Origin: JBARRO01 sp049644265
Lineage (GTDB): Bacteria > Bacteroidota > Ignavibacteria > UBA10030
Length of the DNA stretch: 22,167 nt
NCBI GenBank assembly: GCA_049644265.1
Contig: JBARRO010000167.1
Coordinates: forward strand, 1-22,167
Direction: 5' to 3'
The first letter of the stretch is position 1; each line of letters begins with the position of its first letter. This document shows, piece by piece, positions 7,462 to 15,122 of the stretch. Made by a program: the position numbers and the translations under genes. The notes below the pieces were generated by a model. It was not told the DNA's origin. It did not search any database and saw only the letters and a program-made list of their open reading frames with translations.

Positions 7462-9252
7462 TTAATCATCTTCAGTCGTCGAGGACACAACCTCTTCGAG
7501 TGCCGTTGTTCCCTCCTTCATGCGTTCCATGCCCGACCGGCGCAGCGTCCACATGCCGTTGCGGGAGGCCGCTTCACGGATCGCATTTTCGTCAACTTTC
7601 TCGCCGGCGTTGAGCACGATGTTTTTGATATCCTTGGAGAAATAGAGCGCCTCGTGAATAGCCGCACGGCCCTTCCAGCCGCCGTTGCACTTGTCGCAAC
7701 CGACAGGCTTGTAGAACGTGTGCTGGGCAATGTCCTCTTCTGTAAAGCCAAACTTCAGCAAATCGGGCTTATCGGAATCGTCTATGGGCTGCTTGCACAC
7801 TTTGCAGAGTGTCCGGATCAAACGCTGGGCAACAATGATGTTGATGGCGTAGGCAATCAGGAATGGTTCGATGCCCATTTTGTATAATCGGGCAACAGCG
7901 CTGGGCGCGTCGTTGGTGTGAAGTGTGGAGAACACAAGGTGACCGGTGTTCGCGAGCTTGATGGCCGTCTCTGCAGTGATCTTATCGCGCATTTCTCCAA
8001 CGAGTACGATGTCCGGATCGTGACGCAGAATACCTCGAATGGATTGCTCGAACGACATCTTCGGCCCGATCTTGAGCTGCCGCGCACCTTTAATGATGTA
8101 TTCGACCGGCTCTTCGATCGTCAGAACGTTGACGGTGGGGTCAATAACCTGATACAACGCCGCGATGAGCGTTGTGGATTTCCCGGATCCTGTGGGGCCG
8201 GTAAGGATGATGATCCCCTGGGGTTTCTGAATCGCCTTGTAGAAGAACCCACGCGCCGGGCCCTGTAATCCGAGTTTCTCCAGGTCGGTAATGACCTTCC
8301 TGTCGTCCAGTACGCGGATGACCACGCTTTCGAATTTGTGCTTGAATTCCGTCGTGACGATCGGCATGATCGACACACGGAAACGGAGCTGGTGCCCGTC
8401 AATCACGCGCTGGATGAATCCGTCCTGTGACATTTCGCGCTCAAACCGATCGACATTTTTGGTTCGGTCCTTGATGACCGCCATGACCGCCTCCGGCAGC
8501 GTATTCTCCTGACAATGCCAGACCTGGAGGTTGCCATCGACCCGGAACATGAAGTTTGTCTTGTTCCCCTCGGCAGCAACGACGTGAATATCGGATACAT
8601 CCCTGCGCACCGCTTCGACAATGCATCCCTCAAAGAGATTCACGAGCGCGCTTTTGTTGATTTCCGACTCAAGCGCCTGCTCATCCACCGCCTCATCCTC
8701 TTTGGAGGTGTCCTCAACCGTAATCTTGTTGTCTTCCAGGAGTTTGAGGAATTCGTTCTGTGCGGGAGCGACCTTCTCCATAAGGCTCTGCAGATCCTTG
8801 AGCCGAACGTAGCAAATCTCATATTTCTTCACGTTAAAGGATCGGGCAACGACAGGGAGGTTTCGGTCGGTCGGGTCCGCAGCAACAATAATGAGCTTGT
8901 CGGTTTGCCGCTCATCGTACTTGAATGGGAGCATCTTCGCCTGAGACATCATCTCGCGTTGCTGGTCGGACAACTGCTCCACGAACTTCTTGATGAAGGC
9001 AATCTTTGCCTCGTCCGCCTTTTCATCGGCAAGGTAGATTTCCCGGAATGCATACAGGTTGGCAACCTCGCGGAATACCGCGTCGTGGTCCGCACCGAAT
9101 TCGGACACCAGGATCTGGCCCAAATTCTTGCGATTCTTCTTGTTCTCGTCGGAATCCTTCATCTTGAGGGACTTTTCAAGAGTCTCAAAATCGATGATTC
9201 CTTTCTTGAGAAGCGTGTACCCGATTTTATCGGTTATGTCTATTTCAGGCAT
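7462..9252 (-). CDS. pilB: Pilus assembly/secretion ATPase (PilB/GspE family)
   Basis: A 596-residue cytoplasmic hexameric ATPase that drives pilin polymerisation. The N-terminal GspE-N-like domain covers about 1-150. A linker rich in Glu and Asp follows (about 170-195), then the catalytic part. Walker A is GPTGSGKSTT at 352-361 with Lys358. The Asp box contains TIEEPVEY, Walker B contains DPDIVLVGEMRD with Glu420, and the His box is STLHTNDAPSAVARL. A zinc-binding four-Cys motif is present (Cys483, Cys486, Cys519, Cys522), which is typical of PilB/GspE and absent from PilT. The length is normal for the family. A GAGGAT ribosome site precedes the ATG. It follows the pilC-like gene with a 61-bp gap, both on the minus strand and sharing the promoter at 10750-10778. 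PilB and GspE cannot be told apart by motif; the PilT gene nearby favours a pilus. Confidence 0.93.
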   Translation of the reverse strand: MPEIDITDKIGYTLLKKGIIDFETLEKSLKMKDSDENKKNRKNLGQILVSEFGADHDAVFREVANLYAFREIYLADEKADEAKIAFIKKFVEQLSDQQREMMSQAKMLPFKYDERQTDKLIIVAADPTDRNLPVVARSFNVKKYEICYVRLKDLQSLMEKVAPAQNEFLKLLEDNKITVEDTSKEDEAVDEQALESEINKSALVNLFEGCIVEAVRRDVSDIHVVAAEGNKTNFMFRVDGNLQVWHCQENTLPEAVMAVIKDRTKNVDRFEREMSQDGFIQRVIDGHQLRFRVSIMPIVTTEFKHKFESVVIRVLDDRKVITDLEKLGLQGPARGFFYKAIQKPQGIIILTGPTGSGKSTTLIAALYQVIDPTVNVLTIEEPVEYIIKGARQLKIGPKMSFEQSIRGILRHDPDIVLVGEMRDKITAETAIKLANTGHLVFSTLHTNDAPSAVARLYKMGIEPFLIAYAINIIVAQRLIRTLCKVCKQPIDDSDKPDLLKFGFTEEDIAQHTFYKPVGCDKCNGGWKGRAAIHEALYFSKDIKNIVLNAGEKVDENAIREAASRNGMWTLRRSGMERMKEGTTALEEVVSSTTEDD

Positions 9253-9313
9253 AGTGTATCCTCACGACAAATTTTTGCAGGGTGAAAGACTTTCTACGCA
9301 ATAGTACGACCGA

Positions 9314-10681
9314 CTACCAGAAAAAAGGAAACGGCAGAATGAAATGGGGCGCTTCGGGCTTCACCGTCGCCGTCTCCGACGAAACAAGCGTGAGGCCTGT
9401 CAGCACGACCATGATAATCATCTGGACGAACAACTCAATCGCCTGGATAACGTTTTTCAGGCGATAGGAAGACTCCTTTTCATAGTATTCCGCAAGCTGA
9501 ATCGCGACGTTCTTCACTGTCCCGGTTTCGGCTCCGGAATTAAACCGTGAGATCGCGGTCTGTGTGAAGACCCCGGTGGCCTGAAACGCCTCCGTGAGGC
9601 CCTTCCCCTTCTCCAGCATCAACGGGATGGCAATGGTCCTGAGCTGGTGTTCGAAGTATTTGTTGCCACAGGCTTCAGCCGACATTTTTATAACTTCAAT
9701 GTTCTCGCCGGAACCACTGTACAAGGCGTAGAACACACGGCAAAAGATCTCGATCGTTGTTTTGTGAATCAGCTGCCCGATGACGGGAATCTTCAGGATA
9801 TACTGGTCGCGGAGAAATTGTCCCCGCTCCGTCGACAGGAATCGTCCGATAAGTACAGCAGGAATCGTGAAACCAATAATAAGGTACCACGCGTTATCCG
9901 TGAGCCATTTGCTGAATTTCAGCGTAGCGGATGTCATCGGGGGGAGTTTGATTTTGAATTTCACAAACATTTCGGCGGTGGCGGGGAAAATGTACGCCAC
10001 GTAGAAGAGCACGGCGAGCGCGAGGACAAACATCGTAACCAACGGCATGACAAGAGCGCTTTTCAGGCTCTTCTTGAATTCTGCGTTGCGTTCAAGAAAC
10101 TTTGCCGTGCTTTCATAAATCTCAACCATATTACCGCTCTTTGAGGCAAGGCCCAGCATGTTGGCCGTGAATTTCCCCAAAACGACTCCCTGTTTAATGA
10201 ACACCTTCTCACTGTCCTTCCCCTGCTTGAGCTCGAGGTTGATCTCTTTCAGCGCCTCTCTCAATCCAGCATTCGGAATATCGTCGATGAGCAAGTTCAT
10301 GACTTCATTGAACGGGAGCTTTTGCCGCATAAGGTCTGTACTAACCCGCACAAAGGAAATCACATCAATTGCCGGGGCAGGCTTTTGTTTGTTGCCGAAG
10401 AGTTTTTTTCGGACGTACTGGACTTTGAACCCCATTTTTTCCAGCGCAATCCGCACCTCGTCTGCTGTATAAGCTTTCTGTGCACCGTCAATGGGTTTGT
10501 CGTTCCCCTTCTGGACACGATAAATCCAATTCACCCGCTCGTAGACGCCTGTGACCTTGAATTTCTTCTCACGGGCCATTTCCTCGGCTTTCTTCTTCGC
10601 GTCGGATTTGCTGTCCGCCGAGATGACCCCTCCAACCCCTTTCCCGGAAAGAGTCAATCCTTCAATTTTGAATTCAGGCAT
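9314..10681 (-). CDS. pilC: Inner-membrane platform protein (PilC/GspF family)
   Basis: A 455-residue polytopic platform protein on which the assembly and retraction ATPases act. The two T2SSF repeats are visible. The first spans about 110-245, with LMRQKLPFNEVMNLL, GLASKSGNMVEIY and a membrane segment VMPLVTMFVLALAVLFYVAY. The second spans about 305-435, with IPVIGQLIHKTTIEIFCRVF and FNSGAETGTVKNVA. A further helix lies near 265-285. The N-terminal region (1-95) holds two related alpha/beta units, each with a strand, a DAKKKAEEM- or DEVRIALEKMGF-type helix and a V-Y/V-x-V strand, where many family members have one. The C-terminus is unusual: after the last helix (LFVQMIIMVVLTGLTLVSS) it ends in a Pro/Phe-rich tail rather than the usual YxPIF motif. 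Gene order pilC then pilB is reversed relative to many pil clusters. Confidence 0.92.
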   Translation of the reverse strand: MPEFKIEGLTLSGKGVGGVISADSKSDAKKKAEEMAREKKFKVTGVYERVNWIYRVQKGNDKPIDGAQKAYTADEVRIALEKMGFKVQYVRKKLFGNKQKPAPAIDVISFVRVSTDLMRQKLPFNEVMNLLIDDIPNAGLREALKEINLELKQGKDSEKVFIKQGVVLGKFTANMLGLASKSGNMVEIYESTAKFLERNAEFKKSLKSALVMPLVTMFVLALAVLFYVAYIFPATAEMFVKFKIKLPPMTSATLKFSKWLTDNAWYLIIGFTIPAVLIGRFLSTERGQFLRDQYILKIPVIGQLIHKTTIEIFCRVFYALYSGSGENIEVIKMSAEACGNKYFEHQLRTIAIPLMLEKGKGLTEAFQATGVFTQTAISRFNSGAETGTVKNVAIQLAEYYEKESSYRLKNVIQAIELFVQMIIMVVLTGLTLVSSETATVKPEAPHFILPFPFFW

Positions 10682-10749
10682 GGTGCGCTTTTACCAATTT
10701 CGGCATTTGTGAAAGGACGAAATTCCTAAGAAGTGGACACACTGAACCT

Positions 10750-10778
10750 ATAATACGTTTTTTCGCAGACTGTGTCAA
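10750..10778 (-). promoter_or_regulatory. Sigma70-type promoter of the pilC-pilB operon
   Basis: On the minus strand a perfect TTGACA (10773-10778), a 17-bp spacer and TATTAT (10750-10755). Transcription would start near 10743, about 62 nt before the pilC ATG at 10681. It lies downstream of the pilin terminator, so pilC-pilB and the pilin gene would be separately transcribed. Confidence 0.7.
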
Positions 10779-10840
10779 GAACCAGTTCGTTCCGGGCTTT
10801 CATTGAACCATTTCTCGAAGTAACTTTCCGAACCGTTTGG

Positions 10841-10871
10841 CAAGAAACAAAACATCCCGCCGAAGCGGGAT
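10841..10871 (-). terminator. Intrinsic terminator of the pilin-like gene
   Basis: On the minus strand a perfect 7-bp stem ATCCCGC/GCGGGAT closes on a TTCG tetraloop (10854-10871) and is followed by GTTTTGTTTCTTG (10853-10841). It lies 86 bp after the pilin-like stop codon and upstream of the pilC promoter. Confidence 0.8.
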
Positions 10872-10956
10872 TCTGAGAAATTCCACGTTACCTACCAAGC
10901 GTCATTCGCTTCTGTCCGATCTGCCGGATGCCCCGAAGACCGGCCGCATCACTTGC

Positions 10957-11340
10957 CTACTGAAAGTCCCCCTCAAATGTCCAACTGCTGAGTTTCCCAC
11001 GACTATCCAGTACACACGTCATTACATAGGACGGGTTGAGGATGGACGTGCCAACGATCGTGATGTTGGTTGCCGTTGGGGTCACTACATAACTTCCGTT
11101 TAGTGTATTGGTCAATCGGGAGGGCAAAGTATAAGATGAGTACGCTCCGTTGCCACCACCCATGGCGGTCGGCCGTTGCCGATATGCATACGCGTTCGCC
11201 TTGATATTCTTGATGTCGTTGATCATCGCGTCCTTGTTCGCCTGGACGTTCTGACCACCGAACACGCCCAAGCCTGCAAAGACCGCGACACCGACGATCA
11301 GAATCGCAAGAAGTACAAGAAGAAGTTGTTGTTGACCCAT
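10957..11340 (-). CDS. Pilin-like major subunit candidate with MG leader
   Basis: A 127-residue protein beginning MGQQQLLLVLLAILIVGVAV: a two-residue possible leader, then a hydrophobic helix to about residue 28. The remainder fits a small pilin: an amphipathic helix (NKDAMINDIKNIKANAYAYRQ), a Gly-rich turn (AMGGGNGAY) and a beta-rich end with a C-terminal LSSWTFEGDF. The single Cys does not give the usual disulfide loop. Canonical features such as Glu5 and the FTLIE motif are absent. It stands alone with its own promoter region (11376-11427) and a strong terminator, as expected for a highly expressed major subunit, and it lies next to the PilC/PilB genes. A GAGG site is 5 nt before the ATG. 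I recall MGQQQ-type hydrophobic starts in proteins of Ignavibacteria-like genomes, but the function assignment is inference. Confidence 0.65.
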   Translation of the reverse strand: MGQQQLLLVLLAILIVGVAVFAGLGVFGGQNVQANKDAMINDIKNIKANAYAYRQRPTAMGGGNGAYSSYTLPSRLTNTLNGSYVVTPTATNITIVGTSILNPSYVMTCVLDSRGKLSSWTFEGDFQ

Positions 11341-11375
11341 GACCGCCTCATTGGTGGAAGGGTGGAATCACGCGT

Positions 11376-11404
11376 ATGGTACAAATTAAACTATTCTCTT
11401 TCAA
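11376..11404 (-). promoter_or_regulatory. Sigma70-type promoter candidate of the pilin-like gene
   Basis: On the minus strand TTGAAA (11399-11404), a 17-bp spacer and TACCAT (11376-11381). This gives a leader of about 30 nt before the ATG at 11340. The -10 is only a moderate match. Confidence 0.4.
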
Positions 11405-11411
11405 CACTTAC

Positions 11412-11427
11412 AGCAAATCCGATACCA
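11412..11427 (-). promoter_or_regulatory. Sigma54-type (-24/-12) promoter candidate of the pilin-like gene
   Basis: On the minus strand TGGTATCGGATTTGCT has the invariant GG and GC doublets 10 bp apart and the TTGCT of the -12 element. The TGGCAC half is imperfect (TGGTAT). Transcription would start near 11401, about 60 nt before the pilin ATG. Major pilin genes are sigma54-dependent in several proteobacteria. No sigma54 activator gene is visible here. Confidence 0.35.
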
Positions 11428-11565
11428 CGCCACATCAACCTCCACCGCTCCCGAAAGCCCGGAATTGCGCATTATTGGCGAGTTTTGAATGTCTCAGAGT
11501 GGGTCAGGAGAAAATATTACTTGATACCGGTCATCATGTCGGTGCGGATGGGAGTGAGAGGATTG

Positions 11566-11639
<74 letters not shown>

Positions 11640-11694
11640 GAGAGTCCTGCAAAGTACCGAAACCCGCCTGGAAAAGCAAGACGTTGATTCATCG

Positions 11695-14157
11695 TCACCA
11701 GCGGGAAAGGAGTTCGCTCCTCTTCTTCAACATGGTCACATCGTTCGGATGGAGGGAAAGCACGCGCTCAACCATGGCGAGGGCCGGAGCAAACCTGCGC
11801 TTGAATTCGTACAAATCTGCGAGCGTTCGGAGCGCGTGTTCGTCGAACGGATCGTGTTCTAAAATCTCGAGCAGGAATGAAATCGCCTCCTCGCGCGCGC
11901 CCATGGCAATGGACGCGTTTGCCATGGCAACACGAAGGGCGCTGACTTCAGTCGGCGTCCTGGCCCTCCGCAGGGAATCCGAGTACTGAATCATCAACCC
12001 GAGGTTTTGGACAAGCACATTCGTGGGATCAATCTTCTTCGACTTTTCAAGATATTTCCCCGCTGAGACACGATCCCCCTCGTAGAATGAGTACAGCGAT
12101 GTGAGGATCAGCGAGGGAAAGAAGGTTGAGTCGCATTCAAGTGACCGCCGGAGCATCGAAAGCGCGCGGTGTCGGTAGGCCAGTTCCCAGTAGTTGATCG
12201 CCACGGTGTTCAGTCGACTCGCCTTTTCTGCGGGCGATTTCACGTTCTCAGCCGCCCAGATACGGGAGATGATTTCCTGATGATACCAGGACTGCGTGAC
12301 GTAGGTACCTGCCTGTGGCAGAAGCCGAAACGATTTGAAGACTTCGTCCGCAGCATCGAGGTTCCCGGCGAACTCTTTCGCAACCCCGGTGTGAAAAACC
12401 ATGTCCGCCTGTTTGCCGAATTTCGATATCAACCGCTGGAACAGCGACTCAGCCTCGACCACCACGCCTGCTTCGAGCATCTCCAGCCCTTTCCGGAACT
12501 CGCGGCGGATGCTGTCTTTCCTCGCACTGAGGCCAACGTCGGGGAGAGGGGGAACGAGCATGGGACCTTTCCTGGTCACCTCCACCACCTCCACAGTTCC
12601 TTCGCGATGCACAGTTCGGAACTGAAACGATTTTGACCTCGCCATCGCGGCCTCAAATTCGTCAATGCCCACGCGGCTCACCACGGAAACGATGTAGCGA
12701 ACGTTGTAGTCCCTGAGTTCGGTGTCCATCGAAGTCTGCGGATCGATTTCCACTGCCGGCCGGCCGTTGAGGGAAAACGCAACTTCCTTCCATCGGCTTG
12801 CGACGAAATGAATCGAATCGCAACGCTCTGCCGCCCACTCCGCCGCGAGCGAGAGCGGTTTCCCGAACTGTTCGGGGTACACCTCTTCGTATTCAATCCT
12901 GTCAAAAAATGCCCTGGGAGAAAGTGTGTACATCGCATTGTTCTTGACGGCGCTGAACATCCATGTGGAATTCGGCAGGAGACAAACCACGAGAACCGCG
13001 ATTGCGCCACGCCGGACTCCTCCTGATTGCAGTGCCGGCCGTGATTCGACCAATTCGGTCCAGCCGCATGCACAAAGGAAGAGAATAATAAGAACCAACG
13101 GGTACAGGAATCGGATATCGTTTACAGGATAGAGAAGAATCGGCCCGAAATAGAAGAGCAGGAACAGCACAAAGAGAAGGAACGAACTGCTTTTTCGGTA
13201 TTCGGAAACAACTCCGTAGACCAAGAGAATCACCATCAGAAGCATCATGGGGTATCGCGCGAAGCGAAGGACGACAATCATAAAACCGATCAACGGGTCG
13301 TCGAGGCTGACGAGCGAATGCGCCCGCTGCACGAACTCAGGAAACAGCACGATTCTTCCGACAATGCCGACATACACTGTTGTGTTTGTCCGGATGCGGG
13401 CAAGGAGCTCCTCCACGATGCTTGCCTGGTTGTCAGTGTACAAATGAGTAAAGAACAGCTTTGTATTGCGCAACGGCGGATTTTCAACTCCTGCCACCAG
13501 GACCTCGTTTCGAACGTACCAAAGGAGATACAACAGCGCGCAGACGAGGAGGATGGTCAGGGCTCTCCGGTGATTCTTCCGCCAGAAAAAGAAAGCGCTC
13601 GTTCCGAGCATGATCGTCAGACCAACCTCCCGAAGGAAGATTGCTGCAGCAATGGTGCCCACAAACCCCCATTCCAACCACGGATCGGCCCCGTCTGCAG
13701 GAATAATCCGATCCGCGAGCACGAAGAACAGGACAAGGCATGCGGCAAATGGGACATCGGAAAGGATTTGAGTGGAATAGATAAATGTCAGCGGATTGAG
13801 AGCGAGGACGAGAGTCGCAGCCAGGGCAATTCCCTTCTTCGCCCGTGTCAGAGTCCACCCATAGAACAGATACAGCAACAAGACGCCTGACAGCAGCGTC
13901 ATGGCTTTTGCGGTAACGATGCTGTTCCGGACCAACCATTGACTGGGCACCAGCAGGACGGAGTACAGCGGGGCGTGCACGACATATTTCGTCGGCTCGG
14001 GAGTCGTCTTGTCGATGAACCCGTCAAAGGAAGCGAGGGAGTTCGCCCAGGCGAGATAGCGTGCGCTGTCAGGAGTGTAGATGAGCATCGGGTTCAGGGC
14101 AGCGAACCCGAGGAGGAGGAACAGTATGCAGACAACCGCGATTCCGTATCGATGCAT
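11695..14157 (-). CDS. GT-C-like membrane glycosyltransferase with C-terminal TPR region
   Basis: An 820-residue protein from the ATG at 14157; an upstream in-frame TTG at 14184 would add nine residues. The N-terminal half (to about 420) has about ten hydrophobic helices, and the first periplasmic loop carries YTPDSARYLAW with Asp30, the position of the catalytic acid in GT39/GT83-type transferases that use lipid-linked sugars. The middle (about 420-550) is a soluble domain with mixed strands. The C-terminal part (about 555-820) is helical with TPR-like spacing, for example AVAYRHRALSMLRRSLECDS-like and FDEHALRTLADLYEFKRRF repeats. It could glycosylate pilin, another surface protein or a lipid. 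Its only contextual hint is the pilin-like gene two features away on the same strand. No ribosome site is evident. The glycosyltransferase call rests on topology and the loop Asp, not on a named family match. Confidence 0.68.
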   Translation of the reverse strand: MHRYGIAVVCILFLLLGFAALNPMLIYTPDSARYLAWANSLASFDGFIDKTTPEPTKYVVHAPLYSVLLVPSQWLVRNSIVTAKAMTLLSGVLLLYLFYGWTLTRAKKGIALAATLVLALNPLTFIYSTQILSDVPFAACLVLFFVLADRIIPADGADPWLEWGFVGTIAAAIFLREVGLTIMLGTSAFFFWRKNHRRALTILLVCALLYLLWYVRNEVLVAGVENPPLRNTKLFFTHLYTDNQASIVEELLARIRTNTTVYVGIVGRIVLFPEFVQRAHSLVSLDDPLIGFMIVVLRFARYPMMLLMVILLVYGVVSEYRKSSSFLLFVLFLLFYFGPILLYPVNDIRFLYPLVLIILFLCACGWTELVESRPALQSGGVRRGAIAVLVVCLLPNSTWMFSAVKNNAMYTLSPRAFFDRIEYEEVYPEQFGKPLSLAAEWAAERCDSIHFVASRWKEVAFSLNGRPAVEIDPQTSMDTELRDYNVRYIVSVVSRVGIDEFEAAMARSKSFQFRTVHREGTVEVVEVTRKGPMLVPPLPDVGLSARKDSIRREFRKGLEMLEAGVVVEAESLFQRLISKFGKQADMVFHTGVAKEFAGNLDAADEVFKSFRLLPQAGTYVTQSWYHQEIISRIWAAENVKSPAEKASRLNTVAINYWELAYRHRALSMLRRSLECDSTFFPSLILTSLYSFYEGDRVSAGKYLEKSKKIDPTNVLVQNLGLMIQYSDSLRRARTPTEVSALRVAMANASIAMGAREEAISFLLEILEHDPFDEHALRTLADLYEFKRRFAPALAMVERVLSLHPNDVTMLKKRSELLSRW

Positions 14158-14332
14158 AAGGGATTGGGATTCAGGATGCAGCAAGATAACAGTCTTTTGT
14201 TACGGGAATCAAGAAGATTCCCTTTATGATTTCCTTATTCCCTGCTCCATTTCTTTATGAGATCTTAATTGTCTTCATCCCTGCGAGCCATCATATTGTG
14301 GCCTCAAAAAGACAAACCGGAAGAGTATTTCA
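14158..14332. promoter_or_regulatory. Divergent control region between the glycosyltransferase and the kdp operon
   Basis: It contains a perfect inverted repeat GGGAATC-AAGAA-GATTCCC (14204-14222) and, on the plus strand, a weak sigma70-like pair TTGTCT (14269-14274), 17 bp, CATATT (14292-14297). A GGAAGAG ribosome site (14319-14325) precedes the kdpC ATG at 14333. Control by KdpD/KdpE is expected from the family, but I cannot identify a KdpE box with confidence. Confidence 0.45.
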
Positions 14333-14923
14333 ATGCTCACACATCTTCGCACGTCCCTCATCACTCTTGCGCTGTTCACAATCATCACAGGAATCCTCTA
14401 CCCTGCCCTGGTCACAGGAATTGCACAACTCTTGTTCCCGGAGAATGCGAATGGAATTCTGCTGAAGCAAGGGGAAAAGACCGTGGGATCAACGCTGATT
14501 GGCCAGCAGTTCAGCGATCCAAAGTATTTTTGGAGTCGTCTCTCTGCGACCGGACCATTCCCTTATAATGCTGCTGCCTCATCGGGTTCGAACTATGGAC
14601 CGCTTCATCCCGCGCTTCTCGATGCAGTCCAAAAAAGGATCCAGGATTTGAAGGCGGCCGATCCACAGAACACTCTCCCAATCCCCGGCGATCTGGTCAC
14701 GGCATCGGGTAGCGGGCTTGACCCGCACATTAGTGTAGCGGCGGCATTCTACCAGCTCAATCGTGTCGCCCGGAATCGAGGGCTTACCACTGAAGTTGTT
14801 CGTGTGTTCCTTGACCAATCCACAGAGGGAAGACAACTTGGTTTCCTTGGAGAGCCCCGCGTCAACGTGCTCAAACTCAATCTTGCATTGGATGAACTAC
14901 AGCCTGTTCAAGGAGGAAAGTGA
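14333..14923 (+). CDS. kdpC: K+-transporting ATPase subunit KdpC
   Basis: A 196-residue single-span subunit that assists KdpB in the high-affinity K+ pump KdpFABC. The N-terminal transmembrane helix is at about 8-33 (LITLALFTIITGILYPALVT). The family hallmarks are present: GSTLIGQQFSDPKYFWSR, the PYNAAASSGSNYGP segment, DLVTASGSGLDPHIS with Asp130-Pro-His-Ile-Ser134, and VNVLKLNLALD near the end. The length is normal. It is first in the operon, whereas kdpC usually follows kdpB. A GGAAGAG site lies 7 nt upstream of the ATG, and the stop is 2 bp before the next small gene. Confidence 0.96.
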   Translation: MLTHLRTSLITLALFTIITGILYPALVTGIAQLLFPENANGILLKQGEKTVGSTLIGQQFSDPKYFWSRLSATGPFPYNAAASSGSNYGPLHPALLDAVQKRIQDLKAADPQNTLPIPGDLVTASGSGLDPHISVAAAFYQLNRVARNRGLTTEVVRVFLDQSTEGRQLGFLGEPRVNVLKLNLALDELQPVQGGK

Positions 14924-14925
14924 CC

Positions 14926-15033
14926 ATGGACTTCGTTTACATTGGAACGGTTGTTGGCTTTTTTCTCGTCTCGTGGGGACTGCTCAAGGTATGTGAACTC
15001 TTAAGCGAACACAAATCAGGAGAGAAATTATGA
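14926..15033 (+). CDS. 35-residue membrane peptide in the kdp operon
   Basis: MDFVYIGTVVGFFLVSWGLL followed by a short cytoplasmic-type tail (KVCELLSEHKSGEKL). One transmembrane helix spans about residues 4-21. The start has an excellent AGGAGG site (14911-14916) 9 nt upstream, lies 2 bp after the kdpC stop, and its TGA overlaps the kdpF ATG by 4 bp. Such tight coupling and strong initiation signals argue that it is translated. It is not KdpF, which is the next gene. I recall similar short hydrophobic frames with a Trp/Cys/Glu tail near kdpF in other bacteria, but I know of no assigned function. Confidence 0.75.
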   Translation: MDFVYIGTVVGFFLVSWGLLKVCELLSEHKSGEKL

Positions 15034-15122
15034 GCGGGCTCTATATTATTTCCGGACTGATCGCCGTTGGCCTTCTCGTCTACCTATTTGTCGCACTTCT
15101 CAAGCCGGAGATATTCGAATGA
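15030..15122 (+). CDS. kdpF: K+-transporting ATPase small subunit KdpF
   Basis: A 30-residue hydrophobic peptide, MSGLYIISGLIAVGLLVYLF followed by VALLKPEIFE, matching the KdpF pattern of one helix ending in a (K/R)PE motif. KdpF stabilises the KdpABC complex in the membrane. A GGAGAG site lies 6 nt upstream. Its ATG overlaps the stop of the preceding small gene, and its TGA overlaps the kdpA ATG at 15119, both as ATGA. Confidence 0.92.
   Translation: MSGLYIISGLIAVGLLVYLFVALLKPEIFE

Noticed and set aside
14158..14184. TTG start nine codons upstream of the glycosyltransferase ATG
   Set aside because: TTG is a rare start and no ribosome site precedes it; the ATG at 14157 begins just before the first hydrophobic helix. 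It cannot be fully excluded.
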